A DNA stretch of 27,812 bases. It comes from DASQEH01 sp038239485. GTDB taxonomy: Bacteria > Actinomycetota > Actinomycetes > Propionibacteriales > Nocardioidaceae. The notes beneath the pieces are model-generated. The model was not told where the DNA came from, made no database searches, and worked only from the letters and a program-made list of their open reading frames with translations. Location: contig JBBSET010000050.1 of the NCBI GenBank assembly GCA_038239485.1, forward strand, positions 1-27,812, read 5' to 3'. How positions within the stretch are numbered: the stretch's first letter is position 1; the number at the start of each line of letters is the position of its first letter. Below, piece after piece: positions 1 through 7,743 of this stretch. Both the position numbers and the translations under genes were made by a program.

Positions 1-370
1 CGTCCAGCCGGTCGGACACAAGGTCGGCCTCGATGCCCGACCAGGCGTCGATGTTGGAGGAGTTGACCGTGGCAGCCCGAAGACCGGCTCGTGTCGCAGC
101 GGTCACCTGGTCGCGCATCAGTGAGAGCAGCGGCGACACGACGAGCGTCGGGCCGTTGCCCTCCGCGCGCCGGATGGCGGTCGCCGCCCAGTAGACGGCC
201 GACTTGCCCCACCCCGTCGCCTGCACGAGCAACACCCGGGCGGCGGGCTCGCACAGGGCGGCGACCGCGACCTCCTGGTCGGGTCGCAGCGCCGCCCCGG
301 GCCCGGCGATGGCCTCCAGGAGTGCGCTCGCGACCTCGGCGCGCGGCGGGGTGAGCCGCGGGTCGGTCAT
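1..370 (-). CDS. RecQ-family ATP-dependent DNA helicase, N-terminal fragment
   Basis: This is a partial gene that runs off the left edge; 123 codons are visible. RecQ helicases unwind DNA 3'-5' with ATP during repair and recombination. Visible motifs are motif 0 with LRPDQ (residues 28-32), the P-loop ATGWGKS (51-57) and motif Ia with SPLLSLMRDQV (79-89), followed by the TVNSS stretch (101-105) typical of RecQ. The P-loop has W where classical RecQ usually has G; I recall this from several actinobacterial RecQ-like proteins. The ATG at 370 overlaps the TGA stop of the upstream ltrA-like gene (ATGA), so the two are probably co-transcribed and translationally coupled. The zinc-binding, HRDC and other C-terminal regions lie outside the window, so the subfamily cannot be assigned. 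Confidence 0.85.
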   Translation of the reverse strand, partial: MTDPRLTPPRAEVASALLEAIAGPGAALRPDQEVAVAALCEPAARVLLVQATGWGKSAVYWAATAIRRAEGNGPTLVVSPLLSLMRDQVTAATRAGLRAATVNSSNIDAWSGIEADLVSDRLD

Positions 371-1548
371 GTCGTCCGACCGTTGCGGCTGACGGCGAAG
401 GCCACCAGGGCAGCCACGACCAGGCTCTGCAGCATCACGGCACTCGGCACCGAGGAGTCGCCGACCAGCCACCCCAGCGCCACGATGGCCACCGCCGCCG
501 CGGTGGCCGGGCCGACGCGGCCGAGGTAGTCCTCGCGGAACCGCCCGTGTAGATACGCGGTGAGCACGAGGAACACCGACACCGAGACGCCCACGGCCAC
601 CGCGACCGTACGACCCGTCTCCACCTCGTCGTGCAGACCGAGCTCCGACGCAGCCTCCAGGCTGGCGCCCACGGCCGCGACCGAAGCCGCCACGAACAGG
701 TGGCTGTAGCCCCAGACGAAGCTGAGGTGGCGGTTCTCCTCGAGAGCCTCACCGGTCTCGTGGTTGAAGTACAGCCACCACATCCCGAACAGCAGCACCA
801 GCCCTCCCCCGGCGAGCATCATCAGGTCGGCACTGAGGCCCTCGCGCTGGAAGAGACCGGACACCGCGTTGCTCGAGGCAGTCACCGACTCCCCCAGTAC
901 GATGATCGTGAAGAGGCCGTATCGCTCTGCCACGTGGTGGGGATGCCAAGGCGTCATCCCCTGCCGCTCGGTGAGGAGAGGTACCGACACCTCCGCGGCG
1001 GCCAGCACCAGGAAGGCGGCAAGGGCGAACCGGTCCGGCAGGACCAGCCGGGCGACCCAGCCGACCTGGACCACGAAGATGCCGCCCGCATACCCCAGGG
1101 CGGTGTTGCGCCGGACGTCGTCGACCGCGGCGGCGCGGAGCCACTGCAGGATCATCGCGACCCGCATCACGACATACCCGAAGGTGATCGCCCGGAAGTC
1201 GGAGTGGTCGAACGCTGCCGGCACGCCCGCGGCGAGGACCAGCACCCCGGCCATCTGGATCAACGTCAGCAGCCGGTAGGGCACGTCGTCGATGTCGTAC
1301 GCCGACGCGAACCAGGTGAAGTTCATCCAGGCCCACCAGATGGCGAAGAAGACGGCGAGGTAGCCGACCAGCCCGTGCCCGATCGTGTCCGCACCGATCG
1401 CATGGGCGAGCTGCGCCGCTACCCGGGCGACGGCCACGACGAACGTCAGGTCGAACAGCAGCTCGAGGCTGGTCGCCACCCGATGGCGCTCGGCGGGATC
1501 GCGCGGGCGCATCCGCCCGAGCACGGTCGCGAGCTCAGCCACGCCCAC
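367..1548 (-). CDS. Low temperature requirement protein A (LtrA) family membrane protein
   Basis: The protein is 393 aa and mostly hydrophobic, with about ten likely membrane segments. Family hallmarks are the N-terminal ELLFDLTFVVAV stretch (residues 29-40) and ERYGLFTIIVLGES in the middle. LtrA was named from a Listeria low-temperature mutant; its molecular activity is unknown, so no reaction is assigned. The start is uncertain: GTG at 1548, GTG at 1542 and ATG at 1512 are all in frame, and none has a clear Shine-Dalgarno. A -10-like TAGGTT sits at 1565-1570, but six bases after it comes an out-of-frame GTG. The gene lies 42 bp after sugC, behind two small hairpins, so it is probably not part of the sugar operon. 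It overlaps the helicase gene downstream by 4 bp. Confidence 0.85.
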   Translation of the reverse strand: MGVAELATVLGRMRPRDPAERHRVATSLELLFDLTFVVAVARVAAQLAHAIGADTIGHGLVGYLAVFFAIWWAWMNFTWFASAYDIDDVPYRLLTLIQMAGVLVLAAGVPAAFDHSDFRAITFGYVVMRVAMILQWLRAAAVDDVRRNTALGYAGGIFVVQVGWVARLVLPDRFALAAFLVLAAAEVSVPLLTERQGMTPWHPHHVAERYGLFTIIVLGESVTASSNAVSGLFQREGLSADLMMLAGGGLVLLFGMWWLYFNHETGEALEENRHLSFVWGYSHLFVAASVAAVGASLEAASELGLHDEVETGRTVAVAVGVSVSVFLVLTAYLHGRFREDYLGRVGPATAAAVAIVALGWLVGDSSVPSAVMLQSLVVAALVAFAVSRNGRTT

Positions 1549-1564
1549 ACCCGGTCACGCCCAT

Positions 1565-1570
1565 AACCTA
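1565..1570 (-). promoter_or_regulatory. -10-like hexamer upstream of the ltrA-like gene
   Basis: TAGGTT on the minus strand. A transcript would start near 1558, only about 10 bases before the annotated GTG at 1548. The codon at the predicted +1 is a GTG, but in another frame. I see no good -35. Confidence 0.35.
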
Positions 1571-1598
1571 GCGCCCCCGGCGCGAGGAGATTACTCCT
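1571..1598 (-). terminator. Tandem hairpins at the end of the lpqY-sugABC operon
   Basis: Two perfect short inverted repeats follow each other. AGGAG/CTCCT has a 4-base loop (1585-1598) and contains the sugC stop codon. GCGCC/GGCGC has a 3-base loop (1571-1583). There is no T-run, which is common for actinobacterial terminators. Position, between sugC and a separate -10-like element, favours termination, but the stems are only 5 bp. Confidence 0.4.
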
Positions 1599-2760
1599 TG
1601 CTGATCGTGATGTTCTCGCCTGAGCCGGGGTCGAAGAGGTGCATCTTGGCGGCGTTGATGTACAGCTCGATGTCCTCGCCGTCGGCGACCTGGCTGGCCG
1701 AGTCGATCGACACCACGAGCTGGGTCCGCAGGGACTCGCCGTCGAGATCTCGTTCGAGCTGGGTGAGCTGCTCCTGGACCTCGGGGGGCGCCTCGAACGG
1801 GATGTAGGCGTACTGCTCGCTGCCGAGCCACTCGGTCACGTCGACGGTCGCGTGGAAGGTCGAGCCCTCGGCGAGCGTGTCGCGATCCATGATCGACGCG
1901 TCCTCGAAGTACTCCGGGCGGATACCCGCGATGAGCAGGCCCTTGCCTGCCGCCCGGTCCGCCTTGTCCTTGGGGATCTTGACCTTGCCGAAGGGCAGCT
2001 CGACCATGTCGCCCTCGACTGTGGCGGGCAGGAAGTTCATCGGCGGCGAGCCGATGAAGCCGGCCACGAACAGGTTCACCGGGTTCTCGTAGAGCTCTCG
2101 CGGCGTCGCCAGCTGCTGCAGCAGGCCACGCTTGAGCACGGCCACCCGGTCGCCCAGCGTCATCGCCTCGGTCTGGTCGTGGGTGACGTAGACCGTGGTG
2201 ATGCCGAGCCGCTTCTGCAGCCGGGCGATCTCGGTGCGCATCTGGCCGCGCAGCTTGGCGTCGAGGTTCGACAGCGGCTCGTCGAAGAGGAAGGCCTGCG
2301 CGTCACGGACGATGGCACGGCCCATGGCGACCCGCTGGCGCTGCCCACCGGAGAGGTTGCCGGGCTTGCGCTCCAGGTGCTCGTCAAGCTCCAGGGTCTG
2401 GCTGGCTTTGCGGACCTTCTGGTCGATCTCGGACTCGCTGAACTCCTTGGACAGTCTCAACGGGAAGGCGATGTTCTCGTAGACCGACAGGTGCGGGTAG
2501 AGCGCGTAGTTCTGGAACACCATGGCCAGGTTACGATCGCGCGGCGCCTTGTCGTTGACCTTCTCGCCGCCGATCACCATGTTGCCGGAGGTGATGTCCT
2601 CCAGACCGACGATCATCCGAAGCAGGGTGGACTTCCCGCATCCGGACGGGCCGACGAGAATGATGAACTCGCCGTCGGCGACGTCGATGCTGACGTCGTT
2701 CACGGCGGGAAAGCCGTCACCGTACGTCTTGACAATGTTCTGCATTTCGATGGCAGCCAT
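1591..2760 (-). CDS. sugC: Trehalose-type ABC transporter ATP-binding protein SugC
   Basis: This 389-aa protein is the ATPase that energises sugar import. Walker A is GPSGCGKST (37-45), the signature LSGGQ is at 136-140, Walker B ends in D160-E161, and the switch His is H194. After the ATPase domain comes a C-terminal MalK/UgpC-type OB-fold (TOBE) region of about 150 residues. From memory, its last 60 residues, with GES, VSIDSAS and LFDPGSGENI, follow mycobacterial SugC closely. The ATG at 2760 lies 6 bp after the sugB stop with AAGGG upstream. It is the last gene of the operon. A neighbouring MalK, MsmK or UgpC specificity cannot be excluded from this protein alone; the assignment rests mainly on the binding protein LpqY. 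Confidence 0.85.
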   Translation of the reverse strand: MAAIEMQNIVKTYGDGFPAVNDVSIDVADGEFIILVGPSGCGKSTLLRMIVGLEDITSGNMVIGGEKVNDKAPRDRNLAMVFQNYALYPHLSVYENIAFPLRLSKEFSESEIDQKVRKASQTLELDEHLERKPGNLSGGQRQRVAMGRAIVRDAQAFLFDEPLSNLDAKLRGQMRTEIARLQKRLGITTVYVTHDQTEAMTLGDRVAVLKRGLLQQLATPRELYENPVNLFVAGFIGSPPMNFLPATVEGDMVELPFGKVKIPKDKADRAAGKGLLIAGIRPEYFEDASIMDRDTLAEGSTFHATVDVTEWLGSEQYAYIPFEAPPEVQEQLTQLERDLDGESLRTQLVVSIDSASQVADGEDIELYINAAKMHLFDPGSGENITISKE

Positions 2761-2766
2761 GTCGAA

Positions 2767-3597
2767 TCAACCCTTCACAGCGCCGGCGGTCAGACCGGCA
2801 ACGATCTTGCGTTGGAATAGCAGGACGATGATGATGACGGGCACGGTCACGACGACCGCCGCCGTAGCCAGTTGCGAGTACGGAGCGTTGAACGGGTCGG
2901 ACCCGACGAAGAAGGACATCTGTGCCGGCACGGTGCGTGCCGCCGTGGTGGACGTCAACGAGATCGACAGCACGAACTCGTTCCAGGCGAAGAAGAAGGT
3001 CAGGATCGCTGCCGTGAACACACCCGGGGCCGCGAGCGGCACGATGACCTTGCGGAACGCCTGCCATGATGTGGCGCCGTCGACCTGCGCGGCCTGCTCC
3101 ATCTCCCAGGGGATCTCGCGGAAGAACGCTGACAAGGTCCAGATCGCCAGCGGCAGGGTGAACGACATGTAGGGGATGATCAGCCCGGGCCACGTGTTGA
3201 ACAGGTGGAAGGTCGTCCACATGTCGAAGAGCGGGCCCACCAAGGACACCACCGGGAACATCGCGATGGCCAGCGCGATCGACAAGACGATCCGCTTGCC
3301 CCGGAACTCCAGCCGGGCGATCGCGTAGGCCGCGAACGTCGCGAAGATGACCGCCAGGAACGTCGAGATGAGCGCAATGCCGAACGAGTTGATCAGGGCA
3401 TGCAGGAAGTCGCTGTTCTGGAGGATGTCCTTGTAGTTCTGCAGCGTGAAGCTCTTGGGCAGGAACTGCGGGCTGCCGGTCGTCGTCTCGAGCACCGGCT
3501 TCAGTGACAGCGAGATGATCCACGCCACCGGCAACAGACACCACACCAGGATCAGGGCGAAGCCGATCCAGTGGCCTACTCCCATCTTGCCGCGCAT
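2767..3597 (-). CDS. sugB: Trehalose-type ABC transporter permease SugB (MalG-like)
   Basis: An inner-membrane permease of 276 aa with six likely membrane segments. It carries the cytoplasmic EAA loop with EQAAQVDGATSWQAF followed by KVIVPLAAPG, which docks on the ATPase. Length and loop match MalG/SugB-type permeases. Its ATG shares one base with the stop of sugA (TGATG), a classic coupling arrangement, and sugC follows after 6 bp. It should pair with SugA to form the channel. Family membership (binding-protein-dependent carbohydrate permease) is secure; the name sugB depends on the operon context. Confidence 0.82.
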   Translation of the reverse strand: MRGKMGVGHWIGFALILVWCLLPVAWIISLSLKPVLETTTGSPQFLPKSFTLQNYKDILQNSDFLHALINSFGIALISTFLAVIFATFAAYAIARLEFRGKRIVLSIALAIAMFPVVSLVGPLFDMWTTFHLFNTWPGLIIPYMSFTLPLAIWTLSAFFREIPWEMEQAAQVDGATSWQAFRKVIVPLAAPGVFTAAILTFFFAWNEFVLSISLTSTTAARTVPAQMSFFVGSDPFNAPYSQLATAAVVVTVPVIIIVLLFQRKIVAGLTAGAVKG

Positions 3598-4547
3598 CAG
3601 CCTTCACCCCTTGCAGAAGCTAGGTCCACCCGGAACAGCTTGACGATCAGGAACGCGAGCAGGAGCACGGACAAGAACAGCAGCACCGACAGCGCCGATC
3701 CCAGACCGAGCTGGAACTGCTCGATGACTTGTCGATAGGTCAGGAATGACGCCGACTCGGTACCCTGAGCGCCCTTCGTCATGATGAAGATGTTGTCGAA
3801 GATGCGGAACGCGTCGAGTGCCCGGAACAGCACGGCCACCATGATCGCCGCCCGCATGTTGGGCAGGATCACCCGGAACAGCCGCTGGGTCCAGGTTGCG
3901 CCGTCGACCTGCGCGGCCTCCAGCATGTCTTCGGAGACCTGCGAGAGACCGGCGAGCAGCAGCAGCGACATGAAGGGCGTGGTCTTCCAGATCTCCGAGG
4001 CCATGATGGCGAACATCGCCGGCCAGTGGGACCCGAACCAGTTGGTCTGCGGCCCGATGAACGGCAGCCACTGCAGCCAGCTGTCAACGAAGCCGTTGTT
4101 GAGGCTGAAGGCGAACTGCCATGCGAAGGCCGAGACGACGGTGATGATGCCGTAGGGGATCAGGATCGCGGTTCGGATGATCCCGCGGGCGAAGATGACC
4201 CGGTGCATGACCATGGCGAAGCCGAACCCGACGACGAGCTCGACCGCCACCGTCACCACCATGATGAGCACCGTGTTGCCCATGTCTTTCCAGAACAGCG
4301 AGTCGCCGAGCACGACGAGATAGTTCGACAGCCCGACGAACGACTTGTCGCCCGGCGTCGTGAGCCGATACTTGAACAGCGACAGGTACAACGCCTCGAT
4401 CATCGGATACGCCGTCACCAGCACCATCAAGACGACGGCCGGGGCCACCAACCTCAACCCGAGCCTGTTCTCGGCGCGCGACCTGTCGCTCTCCGGCGCC
4501 ACCGCCGGGGGCGCGGACCTCGTTTTCGTCGAGACTGCAGTACTCAT
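3597..4547 (-). CDS. sugA: Trehalose-type ABC transporter permease SugA (MalF-like)
   Basis: A 316-aa permease with a hydrophilic N-terminal stretch of about 30 residues, then six likely membrane segments beginning near LRLVAPAVVLMVLV. The EAA loop reads EAAQVDGATWTQRLF followed by VILPN. The length is close to mycobacterial SugA and much shorter than enterobacterial MalF, which has a large periplasmic loop. The ATG at 4547 has GAGAGGG seven bases upstream as ribosome-binding site and lies 16 bp after the lpqY stop. It forms the translocation pore with SugB. The substrate is inferred from the binding protein. Confidence 0.82.
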   Translation of the reverse strand: MSTAVSTKTRSAPPAVAPESDRSRAENRLGLRLVAPAVVLMVLVTAYPMIEALYLSLFKYRLTTPGDKSFVGLSNYLVVLGDSLFWKDMGNTVLIMVVTVAVELVVGFGFAMVMHRVIFARGIIRTAILIPYGIITVVSAFAWQFAFSLNNGFVDSWLQWLPFIGPQTNWFGSHWPAMFAIMASEIWKTTPFMSLLLLAGLSQVSEDMLEAAQVDGATWTQRLFRVILPNMRAAIMVAVLFRALDAFRIFDNIFIMTKGAQGTESASFLTYRQVIEQFQLGLGSALSVLLFLSVLLLAFLIVKLFRVDLASARGEG

Positions 4548-4563
4548 GAGACAACCCTCTCGA

Positions 4564-5886
4564 TCACAGCAGCGCCTTGCCTTTCAGGACGTCCTCGATG
4601 AACGAGGAAGAGGAGGACGGCGTGCTCGAGGTCACCGAGCTGGCCGGGTGCCAGGTGCTCTGCACGGCGCCTGAAATGTCGGCCCAGTACGGCGAGATCG
4701 GGCGGGGTCCCGCCACCTTCAGACTGCTGCGGAAGGCAGCCAGCAGCGGAGCCGGGTACCCCTTCTGCAGGTCCGGAGAGTCGTAGGCGGCAGTCAGTGC
4801 CGGCATGTTGCCGGTCTGGACGGCGTACTCGACCTGGTTCTCCTGGGAGGTGATGCACTTCAGCGCGGCCAGGTCCTGTGTGGGGTAGCTCGAGGCGGCG
4901 TTGATGCCGATGTTGATACCGCCCAGTGGGGGACTCGACGGCTGGCCTGCCACGGTCTCCGGGTACGGCGCCCAGCCGATGTCCTTCTGGACCTTGGCGT
5001 CGGTGCTGTAGTTGCCGTAGCTGAAGGTCCAGTTGACCATGAACGCACCCGCGGAGGTGGCGAACGGACCGAGCACGGTGCCCTCGTTGGACACCGAGAG
5101 GTCAGGCTCGGCGGCCTTGGAGCTGGCCAGCTGCTCGATCACCTTCGCCGCGTCGTCGCCGGCGGTGGAGTTGATGTCGACTTTGGCGTTGTCGCCGGCA
5201 GCCACATCGCTGACGATGTTGCCACCCGCGCCCCTGATGAGCGCGTTGATCCAGACGACGTAGCCCTCGTACTTGTTGGCCTGGACGCCGACCGTGCCGC
5301 CGTTGTCAGCGGCTGCGGTGATGATCTGCGACCAGGTCACCGGCTTGGTCATGTCCAGGCCCGCCTTCTGGGCGAACGACTTCCGGTACCACAGCAGCTG
5401 GGTGTTGGCCCAGAGCGGTGCCACCACCAGCTTGCCGTCGAAGGTGGCGCCCTGGATCGCGCCCTTCAGGACGCCGGACGAGAGCTGTTGCGCTTCGGCC
5501 TGCGGGATCGGCAACAGGAAGTTGGCAGCGGAGAACTCTCCGGTGTAGACCGGGTCGAGGCTCATCAGGTCGATGCCGCTGTCCTTGGCGGCGAGCCGGC
5601 GGGCCAGCTGGATCCGCTGCTCGGTCGAGTCGCTGGGCAGCGACTGGGTGGTGATCGTGTAGGCGTCGGTACTGCAGCGGTTGGCGATTCCGGCCTGGCC
5701 GAACTGGCCCGCGGCTGCCGCGGAGGCGACCGGGTCCGGGTTGATGTACCAGGTCAGCGTGGGCTTGCCGGAGCTGCCGCCGCACGCGCTGAGCAAGGAC
5801 GCCGAGGTCGCCAGAGTGGCCGCGAGGACGACTGCTCGTCGCCCCCGCCGCCCCTTGCGCCGTGGCGATGAGGTCGTGCGGGCCAT
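4564..5886 (-). CDS. lpqY: Trehalose-binding lipoprotein LpqY, ABC transporter substrate-binding protein
   Basis: A secreted lipoprotein of 440 aa that captures sugar outside the membrane. It has a twin-arginine-rich N-terminus, a hydrophobic core and the lipobox LLSAC with lipidated Cys35. I assign LpqY rather than a generic MalE because, from memory, many segments follow mycobacterial LpqY: NTQLLWYR, VQAN then EG.VVW.N, VNW, APYP then GQP, GGINIGI and RPISPYW. LpqY-SugABC imports trehalose, recycling the sugar released during mycolate transfer in mycobacteria; in other actinomycetes it serves uptake. The start is ATG 5886 with GGGAGG five bases upstream; the open frame continues 39 codons further but lacks lipoprotein logic. 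A Ser-rich linker lies near the C-terminus. Substrate remains an inference. Confidence 0.78.
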   Translation of the reverse strand: MARTTSSPRRKGRRGRRAVVLAATLATSASLLSACGGSSGKPTLTWYINPDPVASAAAAGQFGQAGIANRCSTDAYTITTQSLPSDSTEQRIQLARRLAAKDSGIDLMSLDPVYTGEFSAANFLLPIPQAEAQQLSSGVLKGAIQGATFDGKLVVAPLWANTQLLWYRKSFAQKAGLDMTKPVTWSQIITAAADNGGTVGVQANKYEGYVVWINALIRGAGGNIVSDVAAGDNAKVDINSTAGDDAAKVIEQLASSKAAEPDLSVSNEGTVLGPFATSAGAFMVNWTFSYGNYSTDAKVQKDIGWAPYPETVAGQPSSPPLGGINIGINAASSYPTQDLAALKCITSQENQVEYAVQTGNMPALTAAYDSPDLQKGYPAPLLAAFRSSLKVAGPRPISPYWADISGAVQSTWHPASSVTSSTPSSSSSFIEDVLKGKALL

Positions 5887-6140
5887 CTTTTCCTCCCTGG
5901 ACACTGTGATGCAGCTCGCTGCGGTAAGTGCGGATTGCCTGTTACGCAGGTCACACCGGGTCGAACAATAGGTAGTTCTATCAGGTAGCGGCCGATAGGG
6001 CATGCGGGCGTTACCCCGGCGTGTCGGTCAGGCAACACCACGGCAGCGCTATAACCGTTTAGCATCGTCGGATGAGCACCAGATCGTTACCGCATCGACG
6101 GGCAACGGAGCCGGCGTCCGGCTGTCGGTAGTCTCCAGGG
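5887..6140. promoter_or_regulatory. Divergent control region between lpqY and the HipA-like kinase gene
   Basis: A 254-bp gap with no gene. For lpqY (minus) the best -10-like hexamer is TATTGT at 5965-5970; an alternative is TTGTTC with GTAACA 17 bp further on (5963-5968 and 5940-5945). Around it lie CTATC/GATAG as inverted repeat (5978-5982, 5994-5998) and two copies of AGGTAG 13 bp apart (5970 and 5983). A 16-bp partly symmetric site, GCTATAACCGTTTAGC (6048-6063), resembles LacI-type operators in form. No regulator gene is adjacent, so any operator role is speculative. Confidence 0.35.
6129..6134 (+). promoter_or_regulatory. -10 hexamer of the HipA-like kinase gene (leaderless start)
   Basis: TAGTCT ends six bases before GTG 6141, so the mRNA should start on the start codon. 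There is no ribosome-binding site and no convincing -35. Confidence 0.55.
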
Positions 6141-6911
6141 GTGCTGCCTCGCGTCCAGGCCACCCGCTACGTCACCCCGCTGCGGGAAGGCGGCTCCCTG
6201 CCAGGGATCGTGGAGGCCGACGACCTGGGGACGTACGTCGCCAAGTTCCGTGGGGCGGGACAAGGTCGCAAGGCACTGGTGGCGGAGGTCATCGTCGGCG
6301 AGCTGGCGCGGCGCATCGGTATCCGGGTGCCGGACCTGGTGGCCCTCGAGCTGGGTGAGGCGATCGCCAAGTACGAGGCCGACGAGGAGGTGCAGGACCT
6401 GCTCGTGGCCAGTGTGGGGCTCAACCTCGGGGTCGACTTCCTGCCCGGAGCCTTCGGCTTCGACGCCTCCTCGGCGCCGGACCCCTATCTGGCCGCGACC
6501 GTGCTGTGGATGGACGCGTTCGTCGCCAACGTGGACCGAAGCTGGCGCAACCCGAACCTGCTGATGTGGCACGGGCGGCTCTGGGCCATCGACCATGGCG
6601 CCGCCCTGTACTTCCACCACAGCTGGCCGAACGGCATCGGGCCCGCTGAGCGGTTCGCGATGCAGCCGTACGACGCGTCCGACCACGTCCTGTCGGCATA
6701 CGCCCCAGGCGTTCGCGACGTGCACGCCCACATGGCGGCTGTGGTCGACGCCGAGCTGCTCGACACCGTGCTGGCGATTGTCCCGGCGGAGTGGCTCGAA
6801 CCGGCACCGGGTGTCGATGACCTCGACGCCGTCAGGGCGGGATACGGCAGTTATCTGCGCGCGCGCCTCGCCCATGCCGACGCCTGGCTGCCGAGCGTGG
6901 TCGGGGCATGA
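6141..6911 (+). CDS. HipA-like protein kinase (HipA_2 family)
   Basis: A 256-aa cytosolic protein with the catalytic layout of HipA-type kinases but without the usual N-terminal HipA extension. Likely ATP-lysine is K35 (in YVAKFRG), paired acid E49, catalytic Asp D132 with metal-binding N137 (in NVDRSWRNPN), and the DFG-like D151 in AIDHG. HipA of E. coli phosphorylates glutamyl-tRNA synthetase and is neutralised by HipB; no HipB-like antitoxin gene is next to this one. Instead the downstream gene, a DUF3037 protein, overlaps it by ATGA, an association I recall from many genomes. The GTG start is fixed by the leaderless -10. Substrate is unknown, and toxicity should not be assumed. Confidence 0.75.
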   Translation: MLPRVQATRYVTPLREGGSLPGIVEADDLGTYVAKFRGAGQGRKALVAEVIVGELARRIGIRVPDLVALELGEAIAKYEADEEVQDLLVASVGLNLGVDFLPGAFGFDASSAPDPYLAATVLWMDAFVANVDRSWRNPNLLMWHGRLWAIDHGAALYFHHSWPNGIGPAERFAMQPYDASDHVLSAYAPGVRDVHAHMAAVVDAELLDTVLAIVPAEWLEPAPGVDDLDAVRAGYGSYLRARLAHADAWLPSVVGA

Positions 6912-7303
6912 GAGTGCAGGAGCCGGTGGGCTATCAATATGTCGTGCTTCGCTGCGTGCCGCGCGTCGACCGCGAGGAGTTCGTCAATGTCGGCGTCGTG
7001 GTCTACTGCCAGGCCCGCGACTTCCTGAGATGCGCCAGCCACCTCGATGAGGCCCGGCTGCGCATCTTCGGGAGCGACCTCGACATCGCAGCGGCGCAGG
7101 CGGCCCTGTCCGCAGTGGCGGCGGTGTGCCTGGGTGAGCCCGCAGCGGGCTCGGTCGGTGCCGCGACGGCAGGTACCAGGTTCGGGTTCGTCGCGGCGCC
7201 GCGCAGCACGGTCATCCAGCCCGGTCCGGTCCATGGCGGCCTGACCGTCGACCCTGATGCCCAGCTGGCGTCACTCATGGCGGCCCTCGTCGGCGCGACC
7301 TGA
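6908..7303 (+). CDS. DUF3037 domain protein
   Basis: A 131-aa protein with the DUF3037 signature near its start: YQYVVLRCVPRVDREEFVNVGVVVYC, seen here from residue 9 (positions YQYVVLR, then REEFVNVGV). No signal peptide or membrane segment is visible. The function of the family is not known. It overlaps the stop of the HipA-like kinase gene (ATGA), implying coupled translation and probably a joint role, as substrate, regulator or partner of the kinase. It ends 22 bp before the convergent stop of the DoxX-like gene, with no obvious terminator between. Confidence 0.75.
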   Translation: MRVQEPVGYQYVVLRCVPRVDREEFVNVGVVVYCQARDFLRCASHLDEARLRIFGSDLDIAAAQAALSAVAAVCLGEPAAGSVGAATAGTRFGFVAAPRSTVIQPGPVHGGLTVDPDAQLASLMAALVGAT

Positions 7304-7325
7304 TGACGTTCGGGCACGCAGCCGT

Positions 7326-7703
7326 TCAGCGACTCCAGGCGCGCCACGCGGTGCGGATCATCGGCGCCTGCAGGGGGAGCCGGGACACGGCCAGCATCTT
7401 CGCCAGCGGGCCGCGGCTGCGGAAGACGTCCACGGTCATCTGGACGTTGGCCGGGAACACGGCCACCAGCAGGCCCGCGCTCACCAAGCCGGCTGCCCGG
7501 CGGGTTGCCGGCGCCATCAACCCCACTGCGCAGACCAGCTCGACCGCGCCGCTGGCGTAGACGAGGGCGCGTCTGGCGGGCAGCCGATGAGGCACGATCG
7601 GCTCGAACGCGGCGGGCCGGACGAGATGCAGGCTGCCGCTGGCCGCGAACAGGGCGGCCAGCGCACGGATGCCGGCCTCGTCCCGCCACCCCAGGTCCGT
7701 CAT
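7326..7703 (-). CDS. DoxX-like small membrane protein
   Basis: A 125-aa protein with about four hydrophobic segments. The pattern GIRALAALFAASGSLHLVRP near the N-terminus, then ALVYASGAVELVCAVGLM and LLVAVFPANVQM, matches DoxX-like membrane proteins. Their biochemical role is generally unknown; some take part in redox or respiratory complexes. The open frame extends far upstream into the amidohydrolase gene, but ATG 7703 is preferred because TACCGT stands six bases before it, a leaderless promoter. The amidohydrolase stop lies 40 bp upstream, so read-through from that gene is also possible. Confidence 0.7.
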   Translation of the reverse strand: MTDLGWRDEAGIRALAALFAASGSLHLVRPAAFEPIVPHRLPARRALVYASGAVELVCAVGLMAPATRRAAGLVSAGLLVAVFPANVQMTVDVFRSRGPLAKMLAVSRLPLQAPMIRTAWRAWSR

Positions 7704-7709
7704 CCGGTC

Positions 7710-7715
7710 ACGGTA
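7710..7715 (-). promoter_or_regulatory. -10 hexamer of the DoxX-like gene (leaderless start)
   Basis: TACCGT on the minus strand, six bases before ATG 7703. It lies in the 40-bp gap after the amidohydrolase gene and would give this gene its own promoter. Confidence 0.5.
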
Positions 7716-7743
7716 CCCGCCGACGGGGCCGAGGAGGGGGTGC

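Noticed and set aside
6141..7303. Classical HipBA toxin-antitoxin system
   Set aside because: No helix-turn-helix HipB gene adjoins the kinase, and the partner is DUF3037; only a kinase/DUF3037 module is supported.
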